A stretch of 64,000 nt of DNA from Paraburkholderia phytofirmans OLGA172 (lineage in GTDB: Bacteria; Pseudomonadota; Gammaproteobacteria; Burkholderiales; Burkholderiaceae). Both the position numbers and the translations under genes were made by a program. The stretch's first letter is position 1. The number at the start of each line of letters is the position of its first letter. The notes below the pieces were generated by a model. The model did not search any database, was not told the origin of the DNA, and saw only the letters and a program-made list of their open reading frames with translations. The DNA lies in the NCBI RefSeq assembly GCF_001634365.1, contig NZ_CP014579.1, forward strand, positions 1,054,001 to 1,118,000, read 5' to 3'. Below are positions 9,022 through 17,240 of the stretch, in pieces.

Positions 9022-9036
9022 TAACCAAGTAGGTTA
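9022..9036. promoter_or_regulatory. Palindromic operator of the mqsRA promoter (MqsA-type site)
   Basis: TAACC-AAGTA-GGTTA (9022-9036) is a perfect 5-bp dyad with a 5-base spacer, 19 bp before the mqsR start. As I remember it, the E. coli MqsA operator has the same half-sites (TAACC...GGTTA), so the antitoxin encoded by the second gene very likely binds here to autoregulate the pair. An AT-rich TTAATAT partly overlapping the right half may be a -10 element. Confidence 0.75.
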
Positions 9037-9055
9037 ATATCGATCGGAGGCCAGA

Positions 9056-9352
9056 GTGGAAAAAAATACGCCTCACTGCAAATTGGCAGATGTCCAGGGC
9101 CTGGTGCGCGCAGGGAAGGTCAGAATCACGAAATCGGCCGTGATTGGGGCTGCGGCACTCGGCCTCGGACCTGCAGCAATCGTCGAAACGTTGATGTCGC
9201 TTGATCGGCGCCAATTCAGAAAAAGCATGACCACGTACGCGGATCACCGGGTCTGGCAGGACGTCTACTGCGCCGTGACTGAAGCAGGCATGGTCTATTT
9301 GAAATTGACGGTGGTCGATGACGTCCTCGTCGTGTCATTCAAGGAGTGCTGA
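9056..9352 (+). CDS. mqsR: MqsR-family toxin (type II, GCU-specific mRNA interferase)
   Basis: 98 aa, the same length as E. coli MqsR. The GTG start at 9056 is preceded by GGAGG (9046-9050) five bases upstream. Recognisable family features are the N-terminal KNTPHCKLADVQGLV, the central ...FRKSMTTYADHRVWQDVY stretch and the ending VYLKLTVVDDVLVVSFKE. MqsR is a RelE-fold ribonuclease cleaving mRNA and is neutralised by MqsA. The toxin gene comes first, as is usual for this system, and is separated from mqsA by only 2 bp. The reading frame is intact, so the toxin is presumably active. Confidence 0.93.
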   Translation: MEKNTPHCKLADVQGLVRAGKVRITKSAVIGAAALGLGPAAIVETLMSLDRRQFRKSMTTYADHRVWQDVYCAVTEAGMVYLKLTVVDDVLVVSFKEC

Positions 9353-9354
9353 GC

Positions 9355-9756
9355 ATGAAATGTCCGAACTGCGGAGCGGCCGAACTGGTGCGCGATACGC
9401 GCAATATGCGCTATGTCTACAAGGGGGAGACGGCCATCTTCGAGGCCGTCACTGGCGACTATTGCCCGGCATGCGAAGAGGCGGTGCTCGACATGGACGA
9501 GGCGACCCGCACGGGTCAAATGATGCTGGCCTTCAACAAAGAGGTGAATGCATCGCAAGTGGATCCCGCCTTCATTTCCGCCGTACGCAAGAAGCTTGAT
9601 CTGGACCAGCGCGAGGCAGCAGAAATTTTCGGCGGCGGGGTGAACGCTTTTTCGCGGTACGAGAATGGCAAGACCAGGCCACCGCTCGCGCTTATCAAGC
9701 TGTTGAAGGTGCTGGATCGGCACCCGGAGCTGCTGGCGGAAGTGAGGGCGGGCTGA
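9355..9756 (+). CDS. mqsA: MqsA-family antitoxin (zinc-binding, HTH Xre-type)
   Basis: 133 aa starting MKCPNCG at 9355, with AAGGAG inside the end of mqsR. The N-terminal domain has two CxxC pairs (MKCPNCG and YCPACEE) that bind zinc and cover the toxin; the C-terminal domain is an HTH (RKKLDLDQREAAEIFGGGVNAFSRYENGK) that binds the palindrome before mqsR. The sequence ends LKVLDRHPELLAEVRAG, like E. coli MqsA. Stop-to-start spacing of two bases shows translational coupling with the toxin gene. Confidence 0.93.
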   Translation: MKCPNCGAAELVRDTRNMRYVYKGETAIFEAVTGDYCPACEEAVLDMDEATRTGQMMLAFNKEVNASQVDPAFISAVRKKLDLDQREAAEIFGGGVNAFSRYENGKTRPPLALIKLLKVLDRHPELLAEVRAG

Positions 9757-9860
9757 ACTTCAGTGCGCCGCATGTGGGTTTGTATGGGAGTTCGTTGGGA
9801 TTTCTTGGTGAACTATGAGGTGTTTGCTAGACTGGGTGCCGTCATCCCGGTCTCCATCCT

Positions 9861-10694
9861 ATGTTCTCCACCCAACGCCAAGCCGAAATCCTGAGGCTCG
9901 TCCGCGAGCAGCGCACCTGCACGATCAGTGATCTCGCCAGCCGCTTCGAGGTTTCCGACGAGACCATCCGCCGCAATATCAAGCCACTAATCGCCGATGG
10001 CCTGCTCATCAAGGTCCATGGCGGCATCATGCTGCCCGAGCGTCTCGACGAGCCGCCGTTCCAGCGGCGCATGGTGGCAAGCCGCAAGGGCAAGCAGGCG
10101 ATTGGCGCGCGCATCGGCGAACTCGTGCGCGACGGCGATTCGCTGATTCTCGACGGCGGTACGACCTGCCTGCATATCGCCCAGGCACTCTGCGCGCGCT
10201 CGCGGCTCACGGTGGTGACCCATTCCATCGAAGTGGCCCGCCTGCTGGCGCCGCGCAACGGCAATCGGGTGTTCATCGCGGGGGGCGAACTGCGCGCCGA
10301 CGACTCCGCCGCTTTCGGCGACAGCGTGTTGACCTTCCTGCGTCAGTTCCACGTGCGCTACGCGATCGTCTCGGTCACCGCAATCGACATGCAGGGCCGC
10401 TTCATGGACGCGCTGCCTGCCGACGTGGCGTTTTCGCTCGCGGCCTTTGCGCAGGCCGAGCGGCGCGTGGTGGCGGCGGATCACGCGAAATTCGGTCATA
10501 GCGCGTTGGTGCACGCTTTCGGCCCGGATGCGGCCGATCTGCTGGTCACCGACGAGGCGCCGGCTCCCGCGCTCGCTCAGGTGTTTGCTGCGGCGGGGCT
10601 GGAAGTGAGCGTCGGAGCGCCTGCGCAAGGCGGTGCCGCGCCGGATGCGGGAAACGGTGATCATGCCAACCTGCCGACAGGCGCTGCGCCCTGA
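9861..10694 (+). CDS. DeoR-family transcriptional regulator (GlpR-like)
   Basis: 277 aa. Residues 1-57 are a DeoR winged HTH (RQAEILRLVREQRTCTISDLA, VSDETIRRNIKPL, HGGIML); residues 75-235 are the sugar-phosphate sensor domain (DGDSLILDGGTTCLHIAQAL, FIAGGELRADDSAAFG, VAADHAKFGHSALV). Such repressors respond to phosphorylated sugars or glycerol-3-phosphate. The ~40-residue C-terminal extension is Ala/Gly/Pro-rich and poorly conserved. No sugar operon adjoins it: mqsRA lies upstream and a helicase gene downstream, so its target is not visible here. Confidence 0.88.
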   Translation: MFSTQRQAEILRLVREQRTCTISDLASRFEVSDETIRRNIKPLIADGLLIKVHGGIMLPERLDEPPFQRRMVASRKGKQAIGARIGELVRDGDSLILDGGTTCLHIAQALCARSRLTVVTHSIEVARLLAPRNGNRVFIAGGELRADDSAAFGDSVLTFLRQFHVRYAIVSVTAIDMQGRFMDALPADVAFSLAAFAQAERRVVAADHAKFGHSALVHAFGPDAADLLVTDEAPAPALAQVFAAAGLEVSVGAPAQGGAAPDAGNGDHANLPTGAAP

Positions 10695-10936
10695 GAAGTC
10701 GGGCCGCTGATCGGCCGGCGAGTCAGGCGAACCAGTCCCGGCCGCGCTTTCGACGCCTTTCTCAGCCCTCAAAGCCGCCGCCACAGCCGATTGCGTCCAA
10801 CGCGTAAAATGGCGGGTTACCACGGGCAATCCATGCTGGACCGAAACTGCGCGGGCAGTCGCCATTCATCGCCTGCCGCGCGGCTTCCGTGTCCACGCAT
10901 CGTCGCCTTCGCCGGCTTGAAAAGGAATGGACCCTG

Positions 10937-13900
10937 ATGTCGTCAGTTTTCTTCGATCGGGAACGGATTACGGAATGGCTGGGTGACCACACCGTCGCCA
11001 AGGCGCGCTCGGTTGGCGCAGTCACGAAGGTGGAGTGGCGCGGCGACACGCTAAGCGGCGATGTACAAGGCACGCAACGCCAACCCTACCGCACGCGAGT
11101 GCGATTTCGTACCGATGGCGGTTCACCGTGGGCGCAGGGCGACTGCAGCTGCCCGGTCGGCCGCAACTGCAAGCATGTCGCCGCGCTGCTGCTCGCGGAG
11201 CTCGAGTATCACGACGAGATGGACCACATCACCCGCGTCGATATCGGCGCCGATGAGCACCCGTTCGGCGGCTACCCGCAGGCGCCGTCCGGAGGAGCGA
11301 CAGCGCAGTCGCCGTCTGGCGTGCGTCCCGAACTGGTCAGCTGGCTGGAGCGTTTTCGCGCGCGCGCCGAGGCCGCCGATGCGGTCGCCCAGAAGGCGGC
11401 CGCCGCGCGCACCCAAACGCTGGCCTATCTCCTGAACTGGTCCAGGTTCCACCTGCGCCATGAGGTGGTGTTGTACCGGGCGCGCTGTAAGCCGGACGGC
11501 ACGATTGTCGAAGTCGACGAGCCTTGGGGCAATGTGGAAGCGGCCCTGCTCAAGCAACCCAGATTCGTCTCCGACGAAGACCTGTCGATCCTGCGCGGCC
11601 TGTGGCTCGGCCGCTCGCGCGAGGACTTCGGGCAGTTCATTCTGCGCGGCACGAGCGGCGCGGAGATGCTGCAAAAACTGATCGCCACGGGTCGCCTGTT
11701 CTTCGAGTTCAAGCCGGCGCCGGGTCACGATGGGCCGACTCCGCTGTCGCGCGGCGCCGACCGGCCCGGACGGATCGAATGGGAGCCGCTGGCGGACGAA
11801 CGCCTGCGGCCCGTGCTGCGCACCGAGCCGCGCGCCACCATGGTGCTGCCCACCGAGCCGGTCTGGTACGTCGACGGCATCGCCAATGAAGCGGGCATCG
11901 TCGAATCGTCACTGCCGTTCCAGCAGTTGCCCGATTACCTTGCCATGCCGCCGATCTCGCTAGCCGAAGCGCCGCTCGTCGCCGCGGTGCTGCGCGAGAT
12001 CGCGCCCGACCTGCCGCTGCCGCCCACGCACGACGCCTCCTCGATCCGCGTGATCGACGTCGATCCCGTGCCGGTGCTCACGCTCAATAGCCATGCGCTG
12101 CCGTCTGCGGGCAAGACGGGGCAACGCAAAGCCGAGGCCGTTGAGCTGGCCGGCGTCAGCTTCGATTACGACGGCGTCAGCATCAATGTCGACAGCAGCG
12201 TCACGCTTGTGCCGATGCCGGGCGGCGACGTCATCCATATCCGCCGGCGCTACGAGGCCGAGAAGAAGCGCTTGCTCGAACTGCGCAAGACCGGGCTGCA
12301 GAAAGTGCCGACGAGCCGTGTGTACGCATCGCGGCTTTTGCCCGATACGATGCTCGGCCTGCCCGATGCCGAATCCTGGTCCGCCTTCGTCAACGACGCC
12401 GTGCCTGACCTCGTGAGCCAAGGCTGGCGCGTGACGATGGCGCCGCAATTCCGCTACAACGTCATCGAGATCGATGCGATCGAAGGCACCGCGCAGCAGG
12501 CGGGCGACGGCTGGTTCGATCTGGAGATGGGCATCCGCATCGGCGAGCGCAACGTGCGGCTCGAGCCGCTGCTTGCCGATCTGTTCCGGCGCGACCGGCG
12601 CTGGCTCGGCGGCAAGCTCGAAGCCATCGCCGACGACGAGCCGATCGAGCTGAAGACCGAAGAAAACAAACGTCTGCGTCTGCGCGCCGACCGGTTGAAG
12701 CCGGTGGTGCGCGTGCTGGTCGACCTGTTCGACGCCTTGGGCGGCACGTTAGCGGAAGGCGCGCCGCTGCGCGTGCCGTCCGTCGATGCGGGCCGGCTCG
12801 AAGCATTGAACAGCACGGGCCGCTGGCAATTCCAGGGCGACGATTCGATTCGCCAACTGGCGCGCCGTCTGCAGGCTGGCCCGGGCTTGCATGAGGTGCC
12901 GGTGCCGCGTGGCCTGAAAGCGGAGTTGCGCGGGTATCAGCAGCAGGGTCTGAACTGGATGCAGTTTCTACGCGAACACGATCTGGCCGGCGTGCTCGCC
13001 GACGACATGGGTCTCGGCAAGACCGTGCAGACGCTCGCGCACATCCTCGCGGAGAAAGAAGCGGGGCGGCTCGACCGTCCCGCGCTGATCGTCGTGCCGA
13101 CCACGCTCGTGCACAACTGGCGCGAGGAAGCGCGCCGCTTCGCGCCCGAACTGAACGTGCTGGTGCTGAACGGCCCGCAGCGCAAGGAGCGCTTCGAACA
13201 GATCGGCGAGCACGAACTGATTCTCACGACTTACGCGCTGCTGTGGCGCGATCAGAAGGTGCTCGCCGAGCATGACTACCACCTGCTGATCCTCGACGAG
13301 GCGCAGTACGTCAAGAATGCAACGACCAAAGCCGCGCAGGCGATCCGCGGGTTGCGCGCGCGGCATCGGCTGTGTTTGACGGGGACGCCGCTGGAAAATC
13401 ACCTTGGCGAACTGTGGTCGCAATTCGATTTTCTGTTGCCGGGCTTTCTCGGCAGCCAGAAAGATTTCACCAAACGCTGGCGCAATCCCATCGAGAAAAA
13501 CGGCGACGGTGTGCGCCGCGCGCTGCTGGCCCGCCGCATCCGGCCGTTCATGCTGCGCCGGCGTAAGGACGAGGTCGCGAAGGAGTTGCCGGCCAAGACC
13601 ACCATTCTGTGTTCGGTCGATCTGGAAGGCGCGCAGCGCGATCTCTACGAAACAGTGCGTACGGCGATGCAGGAGAGGGTGCGTGCGGCGGTCAGCGCTC
13701 AGGGCCTCGCGCGCAGCCACATTATCGTGCTCGACGCCTTGCTCAAGCTGCGCCAGGTCTGCTGCGATCCGCGCCTCGTGCGGAAAATCCAGGTGGACGA
13801 GAAGCAGGGCGAACCTGGCGAGAAGCGCGGCAATGAGCGGCGCGGCAAAGCGGACAAGGCGGACAAAGCGGACAAAGCGGACAAAGCCGAAAGGGGGGCG

Positions 13901-14443
13901 CGCGTTACGCGCTCGGCCAAGCTCGATTTGCTCCTGTCGATGCTGCCTGAATTGATCGAGGAAGGACGGCGCGTGCTGCTGTTCTCGCAGTTCACCGGCA
14001 TGTTGTCGCTGATTGCCGAAGCGCTCGAGGAAGCCGCGATTCCCTATGTGATCCTGACCGGCGACACGGCGGACCGCATCACGCCGGTCGAGCGTTTCCA
14101 GCAGGGCGAGGTGCCGCTGTTCCTGATCAGTCTGAAGGCAGGCGGCGTGGGCTTGAATCTGACCGCCGCCGATACGGTGATTCACTACGATCCGTGGTGG
14201 AACCCCGCCGCCGAGAATCAGGCCACCGACCGCGCGCATCGGCTGGGGCAGGACAAGCCTGTGTTCGTCTACAAGCTGATTGCCGCGGGCAGCATCGAAG
14301 AAAAGATCGTGGCGTTACAGGAGCAGAAGGCGGGACTCGCCGACAGCATTCTCTCCGAAGACGCGGCCGGCGCCGCCAAGTTCTCGGACGACGATCTCGA
14401 CGCGCTATTCGCGCCGATGCCGGAGATTGAAAGTGGGCGGTGA
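10937..14443 (+). CDS. SWIM zinc-finger SNF2-family DEAD/DEAH helicase
   Basis: The ATG at 10937 (MSSVFFDRERI) is preferred over a GTG at 10889; AAAGGA lies 11 bases upstream. 1168 aa: a SWIM zinc finger (CSCPVGRNCKH, about residues 68-82), a long central region of the kind found in bacterial SNF2 proteins, then the SF2 motor with Walker A (DDMGLGKTVQT, about 690), DEAQ box (LILDEAQYVKN, about 785), SLTGTP-like motif III (CLTGTPLENHLGELWSQ) and the helicase C domain (FSQFTGMLSLI; LKAGGVGLNLTAADTVIHYD; TDRAHRLGQ). It probably remodels protein-nucleic acid complexes (RapA-like role, inferred). The insert between the two RecA lobes carries a short ADK tandem repeat. Confidence 0.9.
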   Translation: MSSVFFDRERITEWLGDHTVAKARSVGAVTKVEWRGDTLSGDVQGTQRQPYRTRVRFRTDGGSPWAQGDCSCPVGRNCKHVAALLLAELEYHDEMDHITRVDIGADEHPFGGYPQAPSGGATAQSPSGVRPELVSWLERFRARAEAADAVAQKAAAARTQTLAYLLNWSRFHLRHEVVLYRARCKPDGTIVEVDEPWGNVEAALLKQPRFVSDEDLSILRGLWLGRSREDFGQFILRGTSGAEMLQKLIATGRLFFEFKPAPGHDGPTPLSRGADRPGRIEWEPLADERLRPVLRTEPRATMVLPTEPVWYVDGIANEAGIVESSLPFQQLPDYLAMPPISLAEAPLVAAVLREIAPDLPLPPTHDASSIRVIDVDPVPVLTLNSHALPSAGKTGQRKAEAVELAGVSFDYDGVSINVDSSVTLVPMPGGDVIHIRRRYEAEKKRLLELRKTGLQKVPTSRVYASRLLPDTMLGLPDAESWSAFVNDAVPDLVSQGWRVTMAPQFRYNVIEIDAIEGTAQQAGDGWFDLEMGIRIGERNVRLEPLLADLFRRDRRWLGGKLEAIADDEPIELKTEENKRLRLRADRLKPVVRVLVDLFDALGGTLAEGAPLRVPSVDAGRLEALNSTGRWQFQGDDSIRQLARRLQAGPGLHEVPVPRGLKAELRGYQQQGLNWMQFLREHDLAGVLADDMGLGKTVQTLAHILAEKEAGRLDRPALIVVPTTLVHNWREEARRFAPELNVLVLNGPQRKERFEQIGEHELILTTYALLWRDQKVLAEHDYHLLILDEAQYVKNATTKAAQAIRGLRARHRLCLTGTPLENHLGELWSQFDFLLPGFLGSQKDFTKRWRNPIEKNGDGVRRALLARRIRPFMLRRRKDEVAKELPAKTTILCSVDLEGAQRDLYETVRTAMQERVRAAVSAQGLARSHIIVLDALLKLRQVCCDPRLVRKIQVDEKQGEPGEKRGNERRGKADKADKADKADKAERGARVTRSAKLDLLLSMLPELIEEGRRVLLFSQFTGMLSLIAEALEEAAIPYVILTGDTADRITPVERFQQGEVPLFLISLKAGGVGLNLTAADTVIHYDPWWNPAAENQATDRAHRLGQDKPVFVYKLIAAGSIEEKIVALQEQKAGLADSILSEDAAGAAKFSDDDLDALFAPMPEIESGR
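13850..13885 (+). repeat. 9-bp tandem repeat (4 units) inside the helicase gene
   Basis: Four units of GCGGACAAA/G encode (ADK) repeats in the charged linker between the two motor lobes. It is in frame, so copy-number changes would lengthen or shorten the linker without breaking the protein. Confidence 0.85.
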
Positions 14444-14454
14444 GAGGTGTGGGC

Positions 14455-14668
14455 TGCGCCTGCCGTAGAGCCTATGCGGTTCTGTCCGGTGCGCAAGCGG
14501 CGCCGGCGCGTGGTGCTGGAAGTGCACCGCGTGGCCCGAGAAGGGCGACAGGCCGGTCGCGACGAACAGCAGCCAGGAGAGCATTTCCGCATGTTCTGAC
14601 GGCGTGGCCGGCAAGAACCTGCGATGCGTGGCGGCCAGGTGGAGCAGGATCGCATGGGAGTCGAACAC
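14455..14668 (-). pseudogene. Fragment of a glutathione S-transferase gene
   Basis: The minus strand encodes FDSHAILLHLAATHRRFLPA followed by a WLLFVATGLSPFSGHAVHFQHHAP segment, the GSH-binding loop and first helices of a GST (compare the usual D/ES-x-AIL-x-YLA motif). Only about 70 residues remain of about 210. The thioredoxin-fold beginning is missing, because the MerR gene ends at 14677, and the helical domain is lost toward the helicase stop at 14443. I call it a truncated relic. Confidence 0.65.
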
Positions 14669-14676
14669 GCGAAGCG

Positions 14677-15447
14677 CTACCTCACGCTGAGCGTTTCAAA
14701 AATGGCCGCGACGCGGTCGGCCAGATAGGCGTCGGAGACTTCCTTGAGTGCCCGGTTCATTTCACTTTCGACGAGCACCATACCGAGTGGCCAAATCCGC
14801 CAGATCGCCTCGATGAGCATGGGCGTGTCGGCGGCCGGTCGCAGTGGGTCGGCATCATAGCGGGCGAGCTGGCGGATGACCAGGTCTACCAGCGACTTTG
14901 CGATGGCTGTGAAATGCGGGCGCACGACGCGCACAGCATCGAGCAGCTCCGCGAGCGCGGCGGGACTCGTCGCAGCAGAGGGCGGACCGTTGCGCTCCAG
15001 CAGTCCAAGATCGACCGCTTTGGCGAGCATCGTTAGCGACGCCTTATCACCGAACATCTGCTCGAGTTCGCCTAGCGGATCCTGGTCCGGATGTTCGCCC
15101 GACCCGTCGTTGTCGTTCTCCGGTCCGAGCCCCAGGATCGAACGCAAGTCGTGCCCCTCGTAGAAGACCGTGATCAGATCCAGGATGTTCGCGAGGGTGT
15201 AGCCGCGCGCGAGCAGATAGTTGATGAGTTTGAGTCGCGCGAGGTGCCTGTCGTCGTAGACGCCGACGCGCCCACGCCGTTTCGGCGGCGCGAGGAGGCC
15301 GCGATCCTGATACGCGCGCACGTTACGGACGGTGCTGTTGGCAACACGTGCAAGTTCGTCGATCGTGTATTCATGGGGCGGCGCCTCGGGTGGCGCGTCG
15401 GGCGCCGGCGTTGGGGGAGGAGGAAGGGGAAGGGGCATTTTGGGCAT
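14677..15447 (-). CDS. MerR-family transcriptional regulator
   Basis: 256 aa. After a Pro-rich leader of about 25 residues comes a MerR winged HTH (YTIDELARVANSTVRNVRAYQDRGLLAPP, then YDDRHLARLKLINYLLARGYTLANIL), then a helical coiled region and a ~120-aa C-terminal domain I do not recognise. There is no cysteine pattern of metal-sensing MerR proteins. Start ATG at 15447 with AAAAGG about 10 bases upstream. It lies 27 bp behind the beta-barrel gene on the same strand and is probably co-transcribed. The effector cannot be told. Confidence 0.82.
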   Translation of the reverse strand: MPKMPLPLPPPPTPAPDAPPEAPPHEYTIDELARVANSTVRNVRAYQDRGLLAPPKRRGRVGVYDDRHLARLKLINYLLARGYTLANILDLITVFYEGHDLRSILGLGPENDNDGSGEHPDQDPLGELEQMFGDKASLTMLAKAVDLGLLERNGPPSAATSPAALAELLDAVRVVRPHFTAIAKSLVDLVIRQLARYDADPLRPAADTPMLIEAIWRIWPLGMVLVESEMNRALKEVSDAYLADRVAAIFETLSVR

Positions 15448-15474
15448 ATCTCGATGACCTTTTCTCGCGCGGCG

Positions 15475-17076
15475 TCAGAATGTGAACGCAACGCCGGCAA
15501 ACACGGAATACCGCAACAGGCTGCCAAACTCGCTACTGCTCGGTCCGCGTGTGACGGACGGAACCAGATACAGCTGCCAGTTCTCACCCACTTCGTATTC
15601 GAGATCGGAGACGAGTTCGGTGGAGTGGTCGTTAAGATCCTGGATAACGCGCACCGTCAGGTTGAGGTTATGGAAGATCTTTGTATCGACATACTGCAGC
15701 AGGACGTAGTCTCTGCGGGGTAAAGGATTGGTTGGATCGAGGTTCGCTGGCGATACGCACCGATCGATCTGCGAACCGTTACAACCGATGTTGTGATGAA
15801 AATACTCGACGGTAATGGTGGGGCCGGCTGCAAGCGTGTACGCGGCGCCGACGAGTATGTCGTAATCGGTGCGCGGTGTGGACGAATTGTGCGATACCGC
15901 TACGCTGCCTTCCGAATACGTCAGCAGGGCGTCGGAAACGGTCCAGCCACCGAAATAGCCGATCCTGTAGGGCGTCGTCTCGCGTTTGGACGCGATCACC
16001 GAGAAATAGCCCCTGTCCGCGGTGTAATCCAGCTTCGCGGCATACGCCTTGTGGAACGGACCGGTTTCCTCGCCACTATCTTCGAGACGGCCGACCCCGG
16101 TGTTCGCGATCAGCGACAGGGTCCAGGAGGAGTTCGGGATGACGACGACCCTGCCGTAGTCCTGTCCCGGCTGCTCGATAGCCGGATTGTTCTTGCCGTT
16201 ATTCTGGTTGAAGGGATTAGACGGGGACAGCAGTTGGGACGGTCCCCACTGCAGGTTTTCGCGTCCATAGCTCACTAACAGCTGATTCGTTACGCGATAG
16301 CGGGCAATCCATTCATTGATGTATGCGGTAGCCGTCGTCGTGTCGGTGTTGGCATCGACGCCGTTTTGCACCCTGCTCCATGAAGTCGTGAAGCGGGGCT
16401 TGATGCCAAATTCGAACTGACGGAAATTCAGATCGAAATCAGGCCTGAAGTTCAGTTCCGTCTGATATCGAGGAATCGCTAAAGCATTGTCTGGATTGAG
16501 TCCCGAGTTGACCGGGTCCTGCACGATGCCGTAGCCGATAAGATAGATCCTTGAATAGAACCCGTCGAGGAGTTCCTGGCCGAGCGTTGGCGTTGGCGTT
16601 GACGTTGACATTGACGGTTGGGCAGCGTCGGAAGCGCCGAGGGTCAGGGGCGGCGCGTTGACGGACGGCTGGCCAGTGATCGTCGGTTGCGTACCCTCAG
16701 AATCCGCGAAGGTTGCGGCAGGTTCGTTCGCGAAGGCCTCCGCGCGCGTTGTCGGCGGTGGCGTATCGTTTGAGTCGACGGCAGTCGCGCCTGGCGCGTT
16801 CGCGACCGTCTCGCCCGACGTCTGCGTTGCCGGTTGCGCTGCAGCGGCCTCGGCGGCCCGCCGGCGTAGCGCGTCGTCGATCGCCTGCGCGAAGGTTCGC
16901 GGCGTCGGTTGCACACCGTTGGAATCGGCAAGCGTCACGGTTGGCGCGTTGACGGGCGGCTGGGCAAGCGTCTGTTCGGTTGGCGGGGCGTTGACGGGAT
17001 CGGCGATGCCGAGTCGGGGTGTGGCGAGGCTCATACCAAGTGCGATCCCCGACACAATGCTTAACGGTGTTGTCAT
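15475..17076 (-). CDS. Outer-membrane beta-barrel protein with repeat-containing N-terminal region
   Basis: The ATG at 17076 is preferred (GAGGG 5 bases upstream) over an in-frame TTG at 17094. 533 aa: a signal peptide (about residues 1-25), a ~150-residue low-complexity stretch with four to five degenerate units built on NAP...T.ADS.G.QPT, then about 360 residues of alternating-strand sequence ending in Phe (FAGVAFTF), the mark of an outer-membrane barrel inserted by Bam. Two Cys (CNGSQIDRC) may form a loop disulfide. I do not recognise the family; a porin-like protein is the best description. Its neighbours are the autotransporter gene upstream and merR downstream, all minus strand. Confidence 0.7.
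   Translation of the reverse strand: MTTPLSIVSGIALGMSLATPRLGIADPVNAPPTEQTLAQPPVNAPTVTLADSNGVQPTPRTFAQAIDDALRRRAAEAAAAQPATQTSGETVANAPGATAVDSNDTPPPTTRAEAFANEPAATFADSEGTQPTITGQPSVNAPPLTLGASDAAQPSMSTSTPTPTLGQELLDGFYSRIYLIGYGIVQDPVNSGLNPDNALAIPRYQTELNFRPDFDLNFRQFEFGIKPRFTTSWSRVQNGVDANTDTTTATAYINEWIARYRVTNQLLVSYGRENLQWGPSQLLSPSNPFNQNNGKNNPAIEQPGQDYGRVVVIPNSSWTLSLIANTGVGRLEDSGEETGPFHKAYAAKLDYTADRGYFSVIASKRETTPYRIGYFGGWTVSDALLTYSEGSVAVSHNSSTPRTDYDILVGAAYTLAAGPTITVEYFHHNIGCNGSQIDRCVSPANLDPTNPLPRRDYVLLQYVDTKIFHNLNLTVRVIQDLNDHSTELVSDLEYEVGENWQLYLVPSVTRGPSSSEFGSLLRYSVFAGVAFTF
16584..16617. repeat. 6-bp microsatellite in the beta-barrel gene
   Basis: GTTGGC/GTTGAC/ATTGAC hexamer units in tandem encode the Ser/Thr/Pro linker (STSTPTPTLG) ahead of the barrel. 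In-frame changes would only alter linker length. Confidence 0.7.
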
Positions 17077-17138
17077 GGCAGCCCTCAATTTCAATGGCTC
17101 GATGCGGGGATCGCGTACTGAGGCAGGAGACCGGGCCG

Positions 17139-17176
17139 TTCATCACGTCACCCCGCGGGGTGTGTCGCGTGATGAA
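17139..17176. terminator. Long inverted repeat downstream of the autotransporter gene
   Basis: TTCATCACG (17139-17147) pairs with CGTGATGAA (17168-17176), enclosing an inner perfect dyad CACCCCGCGGGGTG. It fills the gap between the autotransporter stop (17241) and the beta-barrel start (17076), both minus strand. The position suits a terminator or mRNA-protecting hairpin; there is no U-tract, so the role is uncertain. Confidence 0.45.
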
Positions 17177-17240
17177 GGGCCCTGGATGGTCATCGGTTCG
17201 CACGAAATCCCCGTCATTTGCCGAGCACGCTTTGCCCTCA

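Noticed and set aside
12968..14239. Long minus-strand open frame opposite the helicase gene
   Set aside because: Antisense shadow; all SNF2 motifs are on the plus strand.
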